NCBI RefSeq assembly: GCF_001650875.1
Contig: NZ_LXYI01000034.1
Coordinates: 62,001-126,000 of the forward strand
Source of the DNA: Sulfitobacter sp. EhC04
Lineage (GTDB): Bacteria > Pseudomonadota > Alphaproteobacteria > Rhodobacterales > Rhodobacteraceae
DNA length: 64,000 nt
Reading direction: 5' to 3'
Made by a program: the position numbers and the translations under genes. Shown in pieces: positions 62,232-64,000 of this stretch. Position 1 is the first letter of the stretch, and each line of letters starts with the position of its first letter. The notes beneath the pieces are model-generated. The model was not told the origin of the DNA and ran no database searches. It worked only from the letters and a program-made list of their open reading frames with translations.

Positions 62232-63149
62232 ATGGCCCAGACCACTCATGAGGCGGACGAAGACAGCCGCAACCGGGATATCCGCATCTATGTGAACGGC
62301 GATATCGTGCACCGGGACGCGGCGAAGGTATCGGTCTACGACGCGGGTTTCATGCTGGGTGATGGCATCTGGGAGGGGATGCGGCTCTATCAGGGCACTT
62401 GGGCGTTCTTCGACGAACACATGGACCGCTTCTTCAACTCCTGCAAAGCCATCGACCTGGACGTCGGCATGGACAAGGCCGGGATCGCCGATGCCCTCCG
62501 CCGCACGGCAGAGGCCAACGGCATGACCGATGACGTGCATTGCCGGCTGATGCTGACCCGCGGGATCAAGGACAAACCGTTCCAGCATCCGGGCCTCAGC
62601 ACCTCCGGCCCGACGCTGGTGATCATCATGGAGCATTCCAAACCGGTGGACCGCCTGCAATCGGCGGGCATCCGGCTGGCATCTGTCCCGCAGGTGCGCG
62701 GGCTGCCCCATGCGCAGGACCCAAAGCTGAACAGCCATTCCAAGCTGAACTGCATCATCGCCTGCCTTCAGGCCGAAGCCGCCGGTGCCGACGAGGCCCT
62801 GATGCTGGACCCGCATGGTTTTGTGAACACGACCAACGCCTGCAACTTCTTCATCGTGCGCCGGGGCGAGGTTTGGACCTCGACCGGGGACTACTGCATG
62901 AACGGCGTGACACGGGCCAAGGTCATCGACCTGTGCCGCGAGAACCGCATCCCCGTGCGCGAAAAGAACTTCTCCCTTTACGAGGCCTACGGCGCGGATG
63001 AGGCATTTCTGACCGGCACCTTCGGTGCGCAGACCCCTGTTGCCACGATCGACGGCAAGACCATCGGCAACGGGGACCGGCCCGTGACCCGGACGATACA
63101 GGGCATGTACAAAGACTTGATCAAGCAACATGTAAGCGGAGCCGCGTGA
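62232..63149 (+). CDS. Class IV aminotransferase
   Basis: 305 residues, PLP-dependent fold type IV (branched-chain and D-amino acid aminotransferases). Arg and Lys positions fit: VSVYDAGFMLGDGIWEGMRL near residue 35, PLP lysine in PKLNSHSKLNCIIACLQAEA, and the phosphate-binding NTTNACNFFIV and GVTRAKVIDLC. The substrate may be a branched-chain or D-amino acid. AAAGGAAC precedes the ATG. It is divergent from the MmgE/PrpD gene and followed 1 bp later by another aminotransferase. Confidence 0.9.
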   Translation: MAQTTHEADEDSRNRDIRIYVNGDIVHRDAAKVSVYDAGFMLGDGIWEGMRLYQGTWAFFDEHMDRFFNSCKAIDLDVGMDKAGIADALRRTAEANGMTDDVHCRLMLTRGIKDKPFQHPGLSTSGPTLVIIMEHSKPVDRLQSAGIRLASVPQVRGLPHAQDPKLNSHSKLNCIIACLQAEAAGADEALMLDPHGFVNTTNACNFFIVRRGEVWTSTGDYCMNGVTRAKVIDLCRENRIPVREKNFSLYEAYGADEAFLTGTFGAQTPVATIDGKTIGNGDRPVTRTIQGMYKDLIKQHVSGAA

Positions 63150-63150
63150 C

Positions 63151-64000
63151 ATGGCAGACAGCAGCGCATCGGGACCACGATCCTACCTTGAGCCGCTCAA
63201 CCTGCGCGGTCGCATATCCAAACCCCAGCCCAAGGGTCTGCCGCTGATCAACCTGGGGTTCAATGAATTGCCCTATGGCCCCAGCCCAAAGGTCGCGGCA
63301 GCCGTGGCCGAGGCGTCTGGGCAGATTGCCTCCTACGGCACGCCTCTTTGCGATGGGCTGCGCGCGGCGCTGGCGCAGGCCAACGGGCTGGAACCGGATC
63401 GGATCATCTGCGGAAACGGGTCCGAGGAACTGCTGGACGTGATCGCGCGCAACTTCGTGCGGCAGGGGGATGAGGTGCTGATTTCGGCCTATGGCTATAT
63501 CCAGTTCGAAATGGTTGCGGCACGGCAAGGGGCAACGCTGGTCAAGGCCCCGGAAACCGATTTCACATCCGACGTGGATGCGCTGCTGGGGGCGGTGACG
63601 CCGCGTACCCGGCTGCTGTTTCTGGCCAACCCCAACAATCCTACCGGCACGGTGCTGCCCGTAGCAGAGCTGGAGCGGCTCTTGCAGGGCATGCCGCGCG
63701 ACGTGGTTGTCGTGCTTGACCTGGCCTATGGCGAATTCACCGGCTTCGATCATTGTGCGGCAGTGCATGCATTGGTCGAGGGGCGCGAGAATGTCATTGT
63801 GACCCGGACCTTTTCCAAGGCCTACGGGCTGGCGGGCCTGCGCTGCGGCTGGGCCCATGCGCCAGCGGCCATGATGCCCAGTCTCTATGCCGCGCGGGGC
63901 ATGGGCAGCGTCAACCGCCTTGCCCAGGCCGCCGCGACAGCCGCTTTGGCCGATCTGGATGTGGTCAAGGCGCGTGTGACCGAAATCGTGGCTGAGCGCC
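63151..64000 (+). CDS. Class I/II aminotransferase, HisC-like (cut by window end)
   Basis: The first 283 codons are visible; the 3' end is outside the window. It is a fold type I PLP enzyme similar to histidinol-phosphate aminotransferases: LGFNELPYGPSPKVAAAVAE, ICGNGSEELLDVIARNFVRQ (cofactor phosphate site), LLFLANPNNPTGTVLPVAEL, VLDLAYGEFTGF and the PLP lysine in TRTFSKAYGLAGLRCGWAHA. It is one base from the class IV gene and so in the same operon. Two different aminotransferases in tandem suggest linked amino-group transfers on one substrate; the pathway is not evident. Confidence 0.88.
   Translation, partial: MADSSASGPRSYLEPLNLRGRISKPQPKGLPLINLGFNELPYGPSPKVAAAVAEASGQIASYGTPLCDGLRAALAQANGLEPDRIICGNGSEELLDVIARNFVRQGDEVLISAYGYIQFEMVAARQGATLVKAPETDFTSDVDALLGAVTPRTRLLFLANPNNPTGTVLPVAELERLLQGMPRDVVVVLDLAYGEFTGFDHCAAVHALVEGRENVIVTRTFSKAYGLAGLRCGWAHAPAAMMPSLYAARGMGSVNRLAQAAATAALADLDVVKARVTEIVAER

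Noticed and set aside
62094..63152. Possible 353-residue N-terminal extension of the MmgE/PrpD protein
   Set aside because: It runs antisense through the class IV aminotransferase gene; the family N-terminus and a ribosome-binding site are at 62093.

Overview
The window looks like chromosomal DNA of an alphaproteobacterium of the order Rhodobacterales. The base composition is high in G+C by eye. Several neighbourhoods are typical of that group: a small basic ORF then murA then a DUF2948 gene then hisD, a UPF0262 gene and a low-molecular-weight phosphatase; a 599-residue LepA; and a CueR/copper ATPase pair. The species cannot be named from this. There are two tRNA genes (Arg-UCU, Thr-GGU), no rRNA, no CRISPR array, no intact transposase and no recognisable prophage.

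Layout. 1-5625: sugar operon with the end of a YtfR-like ATPase, YtfT and YjfF permeases, 2-dehydro-3-deoxygalactonokinase, KDPGal aldolase, an SMP-30 lactonase and aldose 1-epimerase. It imports a galactose-type sugar, probably the furanose form, into the De Ley-Doudoroff route. 6195-9598: MYG1-family protein, tRNA-Arg, a short non-autonomous element (MITE copy 1) and a secreted TPR protein divergent from a ToxR/CadC-like regulator (9653-11320). 11580-13303: CreA and a lytic transglycosylase. 13511-18629: a compact operon of four exported proteins (LCAT-type lipase, trypsin-like protease with coiled coil, beta-propeller with a peptidoglycan-binding-like tail, and a tiny Cys-rich peptide). 18632-22801: aldo/keto reductase, then a copper ATPase with a textbook CueR promoter and its CueR regulator. 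22824-23272: serine-recombinase remnant against tRNA-Thr. 23359-28794: murA-hisD housekeeping block. 28853-31365: lipoprotein and lepA, whose 3' end is copied as a large inverted duplication.

31656-33132: a lower-GC integrase-like protein with a palindromic operator, then a PhnA/YjdM protein. 33129-39593: seven minus-strand genes, each overlapping the next by 4 bp (four glycosyltransferases, a polysaccharide deacetylase, a histidine phosphatase and a methyltransferase); this is a tightly coupled glycan or glycolipid cluster of unknown product. 39931-44409: large MscS channel, Tat-exported metallo-hydrolase, sulfotransferase-like protein. 44621-50478: an Opp/Yej-type ABC importer operon. 50626-51108: a paralogue of the glycan-cluster methyltransferase, with MITE copy 2 at its stop codon. 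51906-59885: IclR-regulated acyl-CoA degradation operon resembling the pimeloyl-CoA (pim) type. 59896-64000: ribulose-phosphate epimerase, MmgE/PrpD protein and two aminotransferases, the last cut by the window end.

The points I would look at first are: two copies of a small element with perfect 31-bp (copy 2) or 25-bp one-mismatch (copy 1) termini and interleaved internal inverted repeats, each inserted exactly in the stop codon of a gene; the four-gene exported lipase/protease/propeller/Cys-peptide operon; and the seven-gene overlapping glycan cluster.
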